DNA of 64,000 nt. Origin: Vitreoscilla filiformis (lineage in GTDB: Bacteria; Pseudomonadota; Gammaproteobacteria; Burkholderiales; Burkholderiaceae_C). The stretch spans positions 682,001 through 746,000 of the forward strand of contig NZ_CP022423.1 in assembly GCF_002222655.1 (NCBI RefSeq), in the 5' to 3' direction. Under the pieces are notes generated by a model, which worked only from the letters and a program-made list of their open reading frames with translations, was not told where the DNA came from and made no database searches. Positions within the stretch are counted from its first letter, which is position 1, and every line of letters begins with the position of its first letter. Positions 24,406 to 34,554 of this stretch are shown piece by piece. Both the position numbers and the translations under genes were made by a program.

Positions 24406-24711
24406 ATGGGTATCAAGCAAGTGCAGGCGCTGGCGATTGCGGCCACGTCTGAAAAGGGTTTTCGCCGCGCCGGTCGTTTCTGGGGGCCGGGCACCCAAAA
24501 GGTGCCGGTGGGTGAATTCACCGAAGCGCAACTGGCCGCCCTGCGCGATGAAGCCGGCAAGGGTTTGGTGGTGGTGGACACCACGATGGAAATCGAGGTG
24601 CCCGATGCTGCCAAAGCCCCGGCTGAATCCCCCGCTGCTGCATCGGCTGCTGGTGCCGCACCGCCCGCTGAAGATCCCGCGCCGGCCAAGCCCGCCAAGG
24701 GCAGCAAGTAA
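24406..24711 (+). CDS. FluMu-type head protein
   Basis: The 101-residue protein starts with a conserved GFRRAGRFWGPGTQKVPVGE / FTEAQLAALRDEAGKGLVVV unit, as in the small FluMu protein that follows the capsid gene, and ends in a disordered Ala/Pro/Lys tail. The role is probably structural. AAGGA precedes the ATG at 24406. Confidence 0.75.
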   Translation: MGIKQVQALAIAATSEKGFRRAGRFWGPGTQKVPVGEFTEAQLAALRDEAGKGLVVVDTTMEIEVPDAAKAPAESPAAASAAGAAPPAEDPAPAKPAKGSK

Positions 24712-24748
24712 CCGCGCTCCCTGAGCGCAGCCGAAGGGAGCCCGCCCC

Positions 24749-25168
24749 ATGAGCTACATCACCCCAGCGGATTTGTTGGCCGAGTTTGGCGAGGACGAGA
24801 TGATCGACCTCACCGACCGCGCCACGCCCCGCACCCACGCTGTGGATACCGCTGTGGCCCAACGCGCTTGCGACCGGGCCAATTCGGAGGTGGATGCGGT
24901 GCTGATGGGGCGCTACACGCTGCCACTCTCATCGGTGCCGGTGCTGCTGCGCTACATCGCGCAGGATCTGGCGTATTTCTATTTGCACCTGGGCACGCCG
25001 CCCGAGCACATCAAAACCCGCTACGACACGGCGCAAAAGAACCTGGGTTTCATCCGCCGAGGTGAATTGCAATTGGGTGTCGATGCAGTGGGTGCGCCGC
25101 TGGTGGATACCAGCAGCAATTTGCCAGCCGTGGTTTCTGACGGGCGCAACTTCAAACGGGGTTATTGA
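24749..25168 (+). CDS. Head-tail connector (DUF1320, Mu gp36-like)
   Basis: The 139-residue protein begins SYITPADLLAEFGEDEMIDL and contains VDAVLMGRYTLPLSSVPVLL and YDTAQKNLGFIRRGELQLGV, the DUF1320 signature. These proteins lie at the head-tail joint. Its stop overlaps the next start (TGATG). Confidence 0.88.
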   Translation: MSYITPADLLAEFGEDEMIDLTDRATPRTHAVDTAVAQRACDRANSEVDAVLMGRYTLPLSSVPVLLRYIAQDLAYFYLHLGTPPEHIKTRYDTAQKNLGFIRRGELQLGVDAVGAPLVDTSSNLPAVVSDGRNFKRGY

Positions 25169-25623
25169 TGGGCGCCCCGAACAACTCGGCATGGGCGGCG
25201 GACTTCCTTTTTGTAGGACGTGCCATGGCGGCGCGGCTGGCTGCGAGTGTCCCTGCGCTGCGTGAGAGTTTGATGGTGGATGAAATCGAACCGACAGCCA
25301 CCAGGACGCGCCAAGTTCCTGCGGCTTTGGTGATGCTGCATGACCAATCCCCAGACGGCGGGGGGGATGGGTATTCGGACGTGTCTGTGGTCAGGCAGCA
25401 ATGGCTGGTGTTCCTGGTCGATAAAACCGGGCGCAATACCGCTGACCGAGGTGGTGAAAAGGTGGGGCCGTTGCTGCCGCAAATTGTCCAATGCCTGCAC
25501 GGATGGCGTGTGCCTGGCACAAGCCGCAATCTGGCATGGGCGCCTGGTGCCCCCACACCGAAGTATTTCCAAGATGGCACCGTGATGTTTCCGCTGCTGT
25601 TTTCAACTCAGTTTTCAGTTTGA
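25168..25623 (+). CDS. Tail terminator-like protein (Mu gp37-like)
   Basis: The 151-residue protein follows the gp36-like connector and has a mixed alpha/beta fold with QQWLVFLVDKTGRNTADRGG and a C-terminal YFQDGTVMFPLLFSTQF ending typical of tail terminators. The terminator caps the tail tube and joins it to the head. Assignment relies on order and overall pattern. Confidence 0.65.
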   Translation: MGAPNNSAWAADFLFVGRAMAARLAASVPALRESLMVDEIEPTATRTRQVPAALVMLHDQSPDGGGDGYSDVSVVRQQWLVFLVDKTGRNTADRGGEKVGPLLPQIVQCLHGWRVPGTSRNLAWAPGAPTPKYFQDGTVMFPLLFSTQFSV

Positions 25624-25643
25624 TTCGCTGAGAAAGGCTTCCC

Positions 25644-26372
25644 ATGAACTCGAAATCATTGCTCCTGGTTGGCAGTCTGTACGCCCGCGCGGTGGGTACC
25701 ACGGGCGCCTTCTTCCCTTTGCTGAATGGCAAGGCGGAAATTACCCACAGCCTGGACACCCAGGACGTACCGAACTACGGCCGCACAGGCGGTGGCAAGG
25801 ATCAAATCCTCTCCCGCGTGAAAGACGTCAAGGTGGAGCTGGAGCTGTGGCGTTGGGACAAGCGGAACTGGGCGCTGGCGTTGGGGGCGCCGGAAAGCGC
25901 CATCGTGGACACCGCCCCGGTGGTCGATGAGGCCCATGTTGCGTATGTGGGCGGCATGGTGCGGTTGAACCATGTCGCGTCGGCGATCACCGGTGTCAAG
26001 GATGCATCCAATGCTGCGTGCATTGAAGGGACGGACTACAAGCTGGTGCCGGGTGGCCTGATCCCCTTGGAAGGCGGCAGCATTGCCGATGGGGAGGCCA
26101 TCAAGGTCAGTTACACCAAGGCCGCGTACATCAACTACCAGGCCTGCACGCGCTTGGATGCCGAGCTGGAGTGCTTTTACGTCGGCGAAAACGAGAACGA
26201 TGGCAACAAGTTGGTGACGGCTGACTTCCATCGCTTGTACGTGCCGCCGACCGACAAGATTGCACTGATGGGCGAAAAGCTGCAAAGCCTGAAGCTCAAA
26301 GCCGAACTGCTGGCCGACACAACGAAGGGCCAAGGCCTCAGCGCGTTCTACAGCCTGCGCGCCCAGGTGTGA
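25644..26372 (+). CDS. Tail tube protein
   Basis: The 242-residue protein has the pattern of siphovirus-type tube proteins: beta-rich, with KDVKVELELWRWDKRNWALA and YINYQACTRLDAELECFYVG, ending LLADTTKGQGLSAFYSL. There is no sheath gene nearby, so the tail should be non-contractile. The stop codon is directly followed by the first palindrome of a palindromic region. Confidence 0.75.
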   Translation: MNSKSLLLVGSLYARAVGTTGAFFPLLNGKAEITHSLDTQDVPNYGRTGGGKDQILSRVKDVKVELELWRWDKRNWALALGAPESAIVDTAPVVDEAHVAYVGGMVRLNHVASAITGVKDASNAACIEGTDYKLVPGGLIPLEGGSIADGEAIKVSYTKAAYINYQACTRLDAELECFYVGENENDGNKLVTADFHRLYVPPTDKIALMGEKLQSLKLKAELLADTTKGQGLSAFYSLRAQV

Positions 26373-26495
26373 TGCCGAACGGTTCGGCATTCTGGGCAGT
26401 GATACCGCACCGTGCGGTGTGACTGCCTATATAAATCAATAACTTAGCTTTGTTTTTACTCCGCACCGTGCGGAGGAATGCCGAACGGTTCGGCA
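26372..26495. repeat. Nested palindrome array A-B-B-A before the tape-measure gene
   Basis: Four perfect inverted repeats lie in 124 bp: A1 ATGCCGAACGGTTCGGCAT (26372-26390), B1 ACCGCACCGTGCGGT (26404-26418), B2 CTCCGCACCGTGCGGAG (26459-26475), and A2 TGCCGAACGGTTCGGCA (26479-26495). Each has one central unpaired base. The 40 bp between B1 and B2 are AT-rich with TATATAAAT and no long frame. A2 ends at the ribosome site (AAGGA) of the tape-measure gene. Element A also occurs twice inside the gene at 8238-9221. Confidence 0.95.
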
Positions 26496-26508
26496 AAAAG
26501 GACGCTGC

Positions 26509-29297
26509 ATGGCAGGCCCCATTGACATCATCCTGAGACTGCGCCTCCTGGCTGACGGTGTGATGTCCGGCCTGAGTGGCATTGGCGCGAAAGTGACGGC
26601 GGTGGCGGCAGCAGTCACCACGTACTTTACGAGCAAGCTGTTTGCCGGCGCGGTGAGCAGCGCGGCCGATTTGGAGGCCAAACTCTCCGAGGTCAAGGCG
26701 GTATCGGGTGCCAGCGCCCAGGAAATGCAGGCCCTGCGCAAAGCGGCTGAGGATGCGGGTGCAACCACCAAATACTCGGCAACTGAAGCGGCCACAGCGC
26801 TGGGTAACCTGACCCGTGCGGGGCTGAGCGCCGATCAGGCAATGCAGGCCCTGCCTGCCACGTTGCAGTTGGCGCAAGCGGGTGGCGTGGATCTGGGTCA
26901 AGCCGCCGAGTTCATCACCAAGGCGGTGATGGGGATGGGGCTGGCGTTTGGCGATGCGGGCCGCGTGGCTGATGTACTGGCCAAAGGCGCCAACGCCAGC
27001 AACACCAGTGTGACGGGGTTGGCTGAGGCGCTGAGCTACACAGCCCCCATTGCCAAGTCGGTGGGTCTGAGCCTGGAACAGACCGTCGCCATCATTGGCA
27101 AGTTCGCCGATGCGGGGATCGATGCCAGCCGGGCGGGCACGGCACTGAATGCGATCCTGAGCCAGTTCAGCGACCCGGCCAGCAAGTTCCGCACGGAGCT
27201 GGGCACGATCGGGATCATCACCAACGACTTCGGCGAGGCGCTGCGCCAGTTGGGCACCAAGGGCGCCGTGGGTGAGCGCGCCATCTTGGCGGTTGGGACG
27301 GAGGCGGGGCCGGCGCTGCGGTCACTGTTGAATCAGGGCATCGGGGCACTGGATGAGCTGACGGGGAAGCTCAAAAATGCCAAAGGCAGCGCCGCCGAGA
27401 CGGCTGCTGTGATGGGCGACAACCTGCGCGGGGCGCTGGGTGGGTTGAGCAGCGCGTGGGAAACGGTGATGAATGCCCTGGGCACACCGACGCTGCCCAT
27501 CCTGAAAGACGGTGTGAACCAACTGGCTGCGGCGCTGTCTGCGGCGGTCAGTAATGGGACGGTGGGGAAGTTCGGGGATGCCTTGGCTGCTGCGTTCAAG
27601 GCGGCCATTGAGTGGGGCACCCGGTTTGTAGGCGCGGTGGATTTTGAGGCCGTGTCGGTGCAGTTGCAGACGTTTGCCACCAACCTATCGGTGACTCTGG
27701 ACGACCTCGGCGCCAAAGCCAAGAACGCCGGCAACGTGGTGCAGACCGCGTATGGGGTGATGAGCGCCGGGGGCAACACAGTACTGGCGGGCGTGTATGT
27801 GCTGGGTGCGGGGTTCTCCAGCTTGGTTCAGTCGGCGCAGGCCTGGTACGCGTTGTACCTGGACATGATGTCCAAGGTGACATTTGGCGAAGTCAGTGCC
27901 CGGTACAAACTGGCGGCCGACGAGGTGCGCGTCAGTGCAGCGGCCTCTGGGGCGGCCACGGATGCATTCATGGCCAAGGCCCGCCAGGCAATGGATGACG
28001 CTGCCACAGCGGCTGAGAGTGCCCAATCGGGTTGGGATGGTCTGACGCAATCGCAGACGCAGGCTGCGGCCCAGGCACCGAAGGTGGTGCAGGCGCAGGC
28101 TGATGTGAAGGCGGCGGTGGAGGCCACCAGCTCGGCGGCAAGCGCTGCGGGTGCAGCGGCCAGTGCGGCGGGCGAAGCAGCCAAGACTGGATCGCAGGCC
28201 CAACAAGCGGCGGCGGAGGCGGCGCGCGAAAAGGTGGCCACGTTGCGGGCCGAGTACGAAAAGGCTGTGGACGCGGGCGAATGGCAGCGGGCGGCGGAAA
28301 TTCAGCGGCAGTTGACAGCGGCGCTGCAAGGGACGACAGCAGCCACGAAAGAGAGTGCCGCAGCGGCCAAGGTGGTTGAAGGGGCGTTTGAGCGCCTGGG
28401 GATCACGAGCGTCGATCGGCTCACGATGATGGCGGATGCGGCCAAGCGGGATTACCAAATCATCCGCGATGCGGGCACCACAGCAGCACGAGACAAGCAA
28501 GCTGCGTTTGAGAAATATGCGTCGGCGGCCATCGCTGCCAATGGTGGTGTGGTCACCGCTGAACTGCGGGCGCAGGCTGCGGCGCAGGGGATGGGTGTTG
28601 CAGTGGATGAGGCGGGGCACGCTGTGGTCAAGTCGCTGTCGGCCATTCCCGCCGCTGCTGATGCCGCGACTGAGGCAATGCGGAAGACCCGTGAAGAAGC
28701 TGAGAAAACCGCCTCAGCAGTGGTCGCTGTGGTGAAAAACAGTGCTGTGGAGAAACGCAACGGTGAAGTGAAGTCACTGTTCGATGACGATTACCGCAAG
28801 CGCACCGGAGACGGCACCACCGCTGGCGGCAACACGCTGATGAGCGTGATCAATGACCTCAAGGGCTATGGCTTGGACGACGAAGCGGCGCAGCAGATCG
28901 CCCGCGAGTTTGTGGATGCAAGCGGCAACGTCCCCTACATGAACAACCCCGGCCAACGGAAGTACGGCGGGCCGGGGGGGGGACGCTGTCGTCAGCCCTG
29001 CAAACTGCCGCCAGTCAGTACCTCTACGGCAAGGACGGCCACGGCGGCGAAATGGCCCGGCGTGCCGCTGCCGCTGCGGCCCCCGCACCAGCGCCCGCAG
29101 CGTCGGGCCAGGTGGCGGCGCCTGCGCCTGCGCCATCTGCTGCGCCCACCACATCGCGCACGGTGTACGCCGTGGCCATCACGATCAATCGGGGCCGCGA
29201 AGAGGCCGTGGAGATGGCCTCGCAGGATGACGCTCAGGCCCTGGTGGCGATGCTGCGCCGCCTCGAATCTGACGCCGCACGAGTAGGAGGAGGTTGA
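26509..29297 (+). CDS. Tape measure protein, frame shifted at a G9 run
   Basis: The frame from 26509 shows the TP901-type tape-measure core (SSAADLEAKLSEVKAVSGAS, TKYSATEAATALGNLTRAGL) and long helical Ala-rich regions, about 925 residues. At 28974-28982 nine G bases occur. After them the original frame turns Arg/Pro-rich and ends at 29286, whereas the -1 frame continues sensibly (GKDGHGGEMARR, then TVYAVAITINRGREE) and ends at 29297, just before the next start. So the intact product needs ten G in the gene or a -1 slip on the run. The protein sets tail length and lines the tube. Confidence 0.85.
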
Positions 29298-29299
29298 GC

Positions 29300-29701
29300 A
29301 TGATCCAGTTGAGTGCCAATGGCCTGGTGGTGGTGTTCGGCTCGGGCTGTGCCTGGAGCGATGAGCACAGTTGGAGCCCTGTGGGGCAGACCGTCGAGCG
29401 GTCATTGACCGGGGCGCTGATCGTGCAATCGGCCAGCGCGCCCGCCGAAGCGGGCCGACCGGTGACCCTGCAAGGTGTCGAGCAGGGCGCCGGGCTGGTC
29501 AGCCTGACCGACGTGCAGACGCTGCGCGGATGGGCCGCAGAGCCCGGCCAGGTCATGACGCTGACCACCCCGGACGGGGTGCGCGAGGTGATCTGGCGCC
29601 ACCACGACGCCCCGGCGATCACGGCCGATCCCTATACGTTTTACGACGATCAGCAGGCTGGCGACATGTATGTCGTGACGGCCAAGCTCATGGTCATTTA
29701 A
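29300..29701 (+). CDS. Tail protein, unknown role
   Basis: The 133-residue protein is beta-rich (IQLSANGLVVVFGSG; WRHHDAPAITADPYTFYDDQ; MYVVTAKLMVI). It follows the tape-measure gene with an AGGAGG site 8 bases before the ATG, so it is expressed strongly with the tail genes. Proteins at this place usually join the distal tail to the tip. No family recognised. Confidence 0.65.
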   Translation: MIQLSANGLVVVFGSGCAWSDEHSWSPVGQTVERSLTGALIVQSASAPAEAGRPVTLQGVEQGAGLVSLTDVQTLRGWAAEPGQVMTLTTPDGVREVIWRHHDAPAITADPYTFYDDQQAGDMYVVTAKLMVI

Positions 29702-29715
29702 AGGAGAGACACCAC

Positions 29716-32700
29716 ATGCCCATCCTCTCAGGCGACGTGGTATTGCTGGCATCGGCGGTCATGGCTGATGTGGCCGAAGGCGGCGGTGCTCCCACGGGGA
29801 CGGTGATCAGCGATGCTGAAAACGCGCTGTTCCCGGATATTTCAGAGTTGGATCGTGCAGGGGGGCGGGTCAATCTGCGCAAAACGTTTGTGGCGATCCG
29901 CTCTGACGACACCGACACCTACTTCGGCTCCAACGTGATCGTGGCGCAGCCACCCACGGACGCCAATACGGCCGTCACGCTGTTTGCCCGCGACGCGACG
30001 TTCGACACGCGGTCGGAGGCGCAATCACGCGTGGAGGCGTACCTCAACAAGGGGCCGCTGTGGCCGGGGTATCTGTACGAGGGCCACATCACCGGGCAAC
30101 GTGTGGTGCAACTGTTTCAACGTCCGTCCGAGGCCCCGCCCACGGTGGGGCAGACGTTGGTGTTGGTCAAAGACGAGGGCCTGTCCACGCAGGTGGAGCA
30201 GTACATCCGCGCCATCACGGTGTCCAGCGTCACCCGCACCTTCACCGCCGGCGATGGGTCGGAGTACCAAGCGGCTATCGTGTCCGTTTTCCTGAGCGAT
30301 GCCCTGCGGTTCGATTGCCCCGGCAGCCCCGCCTCCGAGACGTTCGCCCGCCTCAGCACCGCTGCTGCGGTGCGCGATACCGTGGTGGCCGATGCGGGCA
30401 CCTACGCTGGGGTGTCGCCCCTGGCCGAGTCGGTCAGCATGGGGGCGATGAAGATCAAGGCAGAGTCGATCTACTCGCAACTGGTGCCCAGCGCCCAGAC
30501 CGAGGCGCCGCTGTCGGTCATGCCGCCCTATGCGGCTGCTGGGCTGCCGATCCCGGGCGCGGGCAGTGTCACCTACACCGCCACCCATGCGTGGACACCC
30601 ACCACCAAGCTGGCTCTGCCGGGAGGGTGCCTTCCAGGATCACTGTCGATCCAAGTGGCCGGTGTCACGATCACCGACGCTGGCGGGATGTTGCGATCAG
30701 CCGGGGCCGATGTGGGCACCATCGACTACGCCAACGGGCTGCTGACATCCGCCGCAGGGGACTACTCGGCCAGCAAGGTCATCACCTACACCCCCGCAGC
30801 GCAGGTGCTGCGGGTTCCGCAGAGCGCCGAAATCGAGATCACGGCGGCGTCCCGCAGTCAGTCCTACGTGGGGGTGATCGATCCTCAGCCCCAGCCCGGC
30901 ACGCTCTCGGCCAGCTACCGCGCGGGCGGGCGGTGGTATGTGCTGTCGGACGATGGCACCGGCGCGCTCAAGGGCAGCGATGCCAGCTACGGCGCCGGCA
31001 CGTTCAACCCCGCGACGGGCGGCTACATCCTGACGCTGGGTGTGCTGCCGGATGTGGGTAGTTCGGTCATCCTGAGCTGGGGCGCACCGACGCAAGAGAC
31101 CCGGCACCCCACCGCTGTGACGCTCAAGGCGACGCAGACGATCGCGTTGGCGCCGCCGGCTGGAACATCGGTACAGCCGGGCTCAGTGACGGTGTCTTGG
31201 CTGCAAGCGGGCGTGTCCAAGAGCGCCACCGCTGGCGCGGATGGGGTGCTGTCCGGCCATGCCACGGGCACGGTGCGCGTGGCGCAGGGGGTGATCGAGG
31301 CGTTCGCGCCCGCGACCCTGCCCGCCGTAGGGGCGCAGTTGACGATCGGCTATGTGGCCGGCCCCAAGACGTCCGACGCATTTGCACATCCGTCGCGGCA
31401 GGGCGATGGGCGGCTGGCGGTGACAGCTTCGGCGGCCATCACGCCGGGGAGCTTGGAGGTTGAGTGGAACACCGTCACAGACACTGCTGTGCTGGGCACC
31501 TATACCCTGGGCCAGTTGACCGAAATGGGCGTTTCGACGTGGGTCGATCCGACGCAATATGCGCGGGACGACGGCGGCGGAAAAATCATGCGGGAAGGTG
31601 TGCAAATTGGCACAGTGACGTATGCGACGGGAGCGATTACCTGGAATCCAGATGTCACGATCAAATTACCGAGGCCGAAATACAGCGCCGCATTGGACGA
31701 CGATTTATACCGCTGGCGCTTGACCTATACCGGGCTGGAGTATGTGGATGCGCCGTCCATTTACCCAGCCGATGAATCCGGGGCGGTGACCCTGCGGTAC
31801 AACTCGCCCGGCTCGACGAGCACCCGCACCGAGACGGTGACGTTCACCCCGAAGGTGCAACTGGTGCCGGGCGTTGTGGCGCCAGTGGTGCCTGGCACGG
31901 TGGTGCTGACGATCCCCGGATCGCAGCCGTGGGGGGACAGTGGCACGGGTGTGCTGCGCGAAAACACCGTGGCGTCTGGCTGGCTGACGCGGGGCACCAT
32001 CGACTACACCACGGGCGTCATTGCCCTGTCGTCCTGGGCCACGGGGGCGACCAATGCACTCAGCCGGGTGTCGTGCGTCACCACCTTGGGCAATGCGCTG
32101 TCCAGCGAGTTTGTGTTCAGGGCTTCCTCGGCGCCCTTGCGACCGGGATCGCTGTCGATCCAGTGGACGCGCACGACCGGGGGCCCCAAATCGGTCACGG
32201 CGGGGGTGGATGGCGTGATCAGTGGCACCGGCGTGGCGGGCAGCGTGGATTACGAGACCGGGCTGGTGCGGGTGCGGTTCGGGGCGATGGTCACGGCGGC
32301 GGGAAATGAATCCCAGCCGTGGTATTCGGCCAGCCGGGTGGAGTCGGATGGGCGCATCTGGCGGCCCGATCCGATCGTCATGACCACGCTGCGCTACAGC
32401 GCGGTGGCCTACAGCTACCTGCCGCTCGATGCCAGCATCCTGGGCATGGATCCCGTGCGGCTTCCAAGTGACGGGCGGGTGCCGATTTTCAGAGCGGGTG
32501 GGTTCGTTGTGGTCGGTGCCAAAACAGCCGTCACGGCCACCGTGGCCAATGGGCAGACGGTGTTTGCTGGGCGCGAGCGGCTGTCTCGATTGCGCGTGGT
32601 GGGGGCCAACGGTGCGGTGATCAGCACCGGCTACACCACCGATTTGGACGCTGGGACGGCAACCTTCAGCGACGTTTCGGCCTACGCCCAGCCCGTGCGA

Positions 32701-33282
32701 ATCGAAGGGCGCGTGGAAGACATGGCGATGATCCGCGACGTGCAGATCAATGGGGAGATCGGGCTGTCTCGGCCCATCACCCACGACTACTCGGCGCCTG
32801 GAAGTTACGTCTCGACGGCGCTGGTGCTCGGGGATCTGTTTGCCCGCGTGGAGCGCGTGTTTGACCAATCGAGTTGGTTCGGCGCGTGGTCTGACAGCCC
32901 CGAACCGGGTTCAAGCACCCTGGCGGCCTACAACAACGCCGACCATCCCATCCTGATCACAAACCGGGGGGGCATCACGGAGCGCTGGATTGCCCGGTTC
33001 ACCACGACGACGAGCTACGAGCTGATTGGCGAGCATGTGGGTGTCGTGGCCGTGGGTAACACCGGCCAGGACTTCGAGCCGCTCGGGCCATCTGGGGCGC
33101 CCTATATGCACATTCCAGCGGCTGGCTGGGGCGGCGGTGGGTGGTCGGTGGGCGCGATCCTGCGGATCAACACCATCGGTGCGATGGCACCGATTTGGGT
33201 CGTTCGCACGATCAATCCGGGCGCAGCGTATGACACACCGGATCAATTTGAACTGTCGCTGCGTGGCGACGTGGACGCTTAA
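29716..33282 (+). CDS. Large tail/baseplate protein with repeated beta modules
   Basis: The 1188-residue protein starts MPILSGDVVLLASAVMADV after AAGGAGAG. After an N-terminal part of about 280 residues it repeats a module whose hallmark is PGSLxI/V... followed by G(T/S)(I/V)xYxxG: GTIDYANGLL, GTVTYATGAI, GTIDYTTGVI, GSVDYETGLV, and the related TFNPATGGYIL. Such repeats suggest stacked beta domains at the tail tip. A DUF-type or carbohydrate-binding identity cannot be given. The last 150 residues contain a different, less repetitive domain. Confidence 0.75.
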   Translation: MPILSGDVVLLASAVMADVAEGGGAPTGTVISDAENALFPDISELDRAGGRVNLRKTFVAIRSDDTDTYFGSNVIVAQPPTDANTAVTLFARDATFDTRSEAQSRVEAYLNKGPLWPGYLYEGHITGQRVVQLFQRPSEAPPTVGQTLVLVKDEGLSTQVEQYIRAITVSSVTRTFTAGDGSEYQAAIVSVFLSDALRFDCPGSPASETFARLSTAAAVRDTVVADAGTYAGVSPLAESVSMGAMKIKAESIYSQLVPSAQTEAPLSVMPPYAAAGLPIPGAGSVTYTATHAWTPTTKLALPGGCLPGSLSIQVAGVTITDAGGMLRSAGADVGTIDYANGLLTSAAGDYSASKVITYTPAAQVLRVPQSAEIEITAASRSQSYVGVIDPQPQPGTLSASYRAGGRWYVLSDDGTGALKGSDASYGAGTFNPATGGYILTLGVLPDVGSSVILSWGAPTQETRHPTAVTLKATQTIALAPPAGTSVQPGSVTVSWLQAGVSKSATAGADGVLSGHATGTVRVAQGVIEAFAPATLPAVGAQLTIGYVAGPKTSDAFAHPSRQGDGRLAVTASAAITPGSLEVEWNTVTDTAVLGTYTLGQLTEMGVSTWVDPTQYARDDGGGKIMREGVQIGTVTYATGAITWNPDVTIKLPRPKYSAALDDDLYRWRLTYTGLEYVDAPSIYPADESGAVTLRYNSPGSTSTRTETVTFTPKVQLVPGVVAPVVPGTVVLTIPGSQPWGDSGTGVLRENTVASGWLTRGTIDYTTGVIALSSWATGATNALSRVSCVTTLGNALSSEFVFRASSAPLRPGSLSIQWTRTTGGPKSVTAGVDGVISGTGVAGSVDYETGLVRVRFGAMVTAAGNESQPWYSASRVESDGRIWRPDPIVMTTLRYSAVAYSYLPLDASILGMDPVRLPSDGRVPIFRAGGFVVVGAKTAVTATVANGQTVFAGRERLSRLRVVGANGAVISTGYTTDLDAGTATFSDVSAYAQPVRIEGRVEDMAMIRDVQINGEIGLSRPITHDYSAPGSYVSTALVLGDLFARVERVFDQSSWFGAWSDSPEPGSSTLAAYNNADHPILITNRGGITERWIARFTTTTSYELIGEHVGVVAVGNTGQDFEPLGPSGAPYMHIPAAGWGGGGWSVGAILRINTIGAMAPIWVVRTINPGAAYDTPDQFELSLRGDVDA

Positions 33283-33296
33283 ATTGAGGAGATCAC

Positions 33297-34554
33297 ATGG
33301 CCGCATCGGTTTTTTTGGCATGCGAACTACTTGGCAGGGGCGCCGCAGCTCACCAACGCCTGGGGGAGTTTGACGGCGCTGTTGGACGCCTGCTTGGTCA
33401 ATGGGTACGGGGTCAAGACGATCGCCACGCTGACATCGACCGTCGCGGGGGTGGCCACGGCCACGGTCACCGGCGGGCATGCATTCGTGGCCGGGCAGGT
33501 CGTGGAGATTGCCGGCTGCGCGCAGGCCAACTACAACGGCCGCTGGACGGTGCTGAGCGCGCAGGCCACGAGTTTTACTTTTCAGCTCGACGATCCGGGG
33601 TCGATCCGCACGGCGACCACCACCACATCGATCACCGCCAAAACGCCCAGCCTGGGGTGGAGCAAGCCCAACACGGGTACAAACCGGGGCGCCTACCGGG
33701 CCCCCACGGGTAACCGCAACCTGCTGGTGGTGGACAACTCCCAGCGGGCGGGGTACGACTCAGCGTGGGCCAAATGGGCGTCAGTGGGGATCGCATCGGC
33801 GATCAGCGGGATCAATCCGATCGTGGTCACGGGCATCCAAGCGCCGTATGACCCCACCAACCCTGCGCGCAACTGGACGACGGCGGGCACCGGTGGGGAT
33901 TGGGGGTGGGCGAAGTGGATTCACGCGCGGCAGTACGGGTGGCTGAATGAGGGGGACGGCGGCGCCGGTAATCGGGATTGGCTGCTGGTCGGTGATGGCG
34001 TGATGTTCTACCTGTGGGTCAAGGTGTCAACGGGCTGGGGTGGGTTCGCGCAGTACGCGTTTGGGGATGTGTCGTCTTACGTGGCCGCAGGTGACGCGAC
34101 GGGGACGGTGCTGGTGGCAACTGAGAGCGCCAACGAGGATCAGCCCGGTTCCGGCAACAGCTTTGGCCTGGGCGAGTCGCTGGCCTATGCCGGCAAATGG
34201 CTGCTGCGCAACCACACGCAACAGGGGCTCCCCGTCAAGTGCGCGGCCACGCCGGCACTGCACATGGCCAATGGGGTGCTGACATCGGGGCGAGGGCCAA
34301 TGCAGTACCCACACGGCCCGGACAACGGGCTGTGGCTGACGCCGACGCTGTGCGTGCAAGAGGGGATGAACTCCGTCAGGGGGACGTTCCGGGGGTTGTA
34401 TTGGATGCCTCAATACAAGCCGGTCGGGCACGGCGCTGTGTTCGACCAGGTCGTCAGAAACACCACCCGCCGGATGATGGCGGTGGCGTGGCAGGGGTAC
34501 AGCGAGGGTGACGGCGTGACCATGGCCATTGATCTGACGGGGCCGTGGACATGA
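33297..34554 (+). CDS. Tail protein, frame shifted at a T7 run near the start
   Basis: The ATG at 33297 has a GAGGAG site 5 bases upstream, but its frame leads to unlikely sequence after the seven T bases at 33310-33316. With one T fewer the frame reads MAASVFWHANYLAGAPQLTN and joins the long frame that ends at 34554 (about 418 residues). That long frame is rich in beta structure and aromatic residues (GGDWGWAKWIHARQYGWLNE). Homologous phage tail proteins commonly start with a VFWHA/KFW-like segment. Either the run is a sequencing error or the gene is inactive as it stands. Confidence 0.7.

Noticed and set aside
31705..32868. Minus-strand frame of 387 residues in the tail region
   Set aside because: Antisense shadow of the 1188-residue tail protein; no ribosome site or domain.
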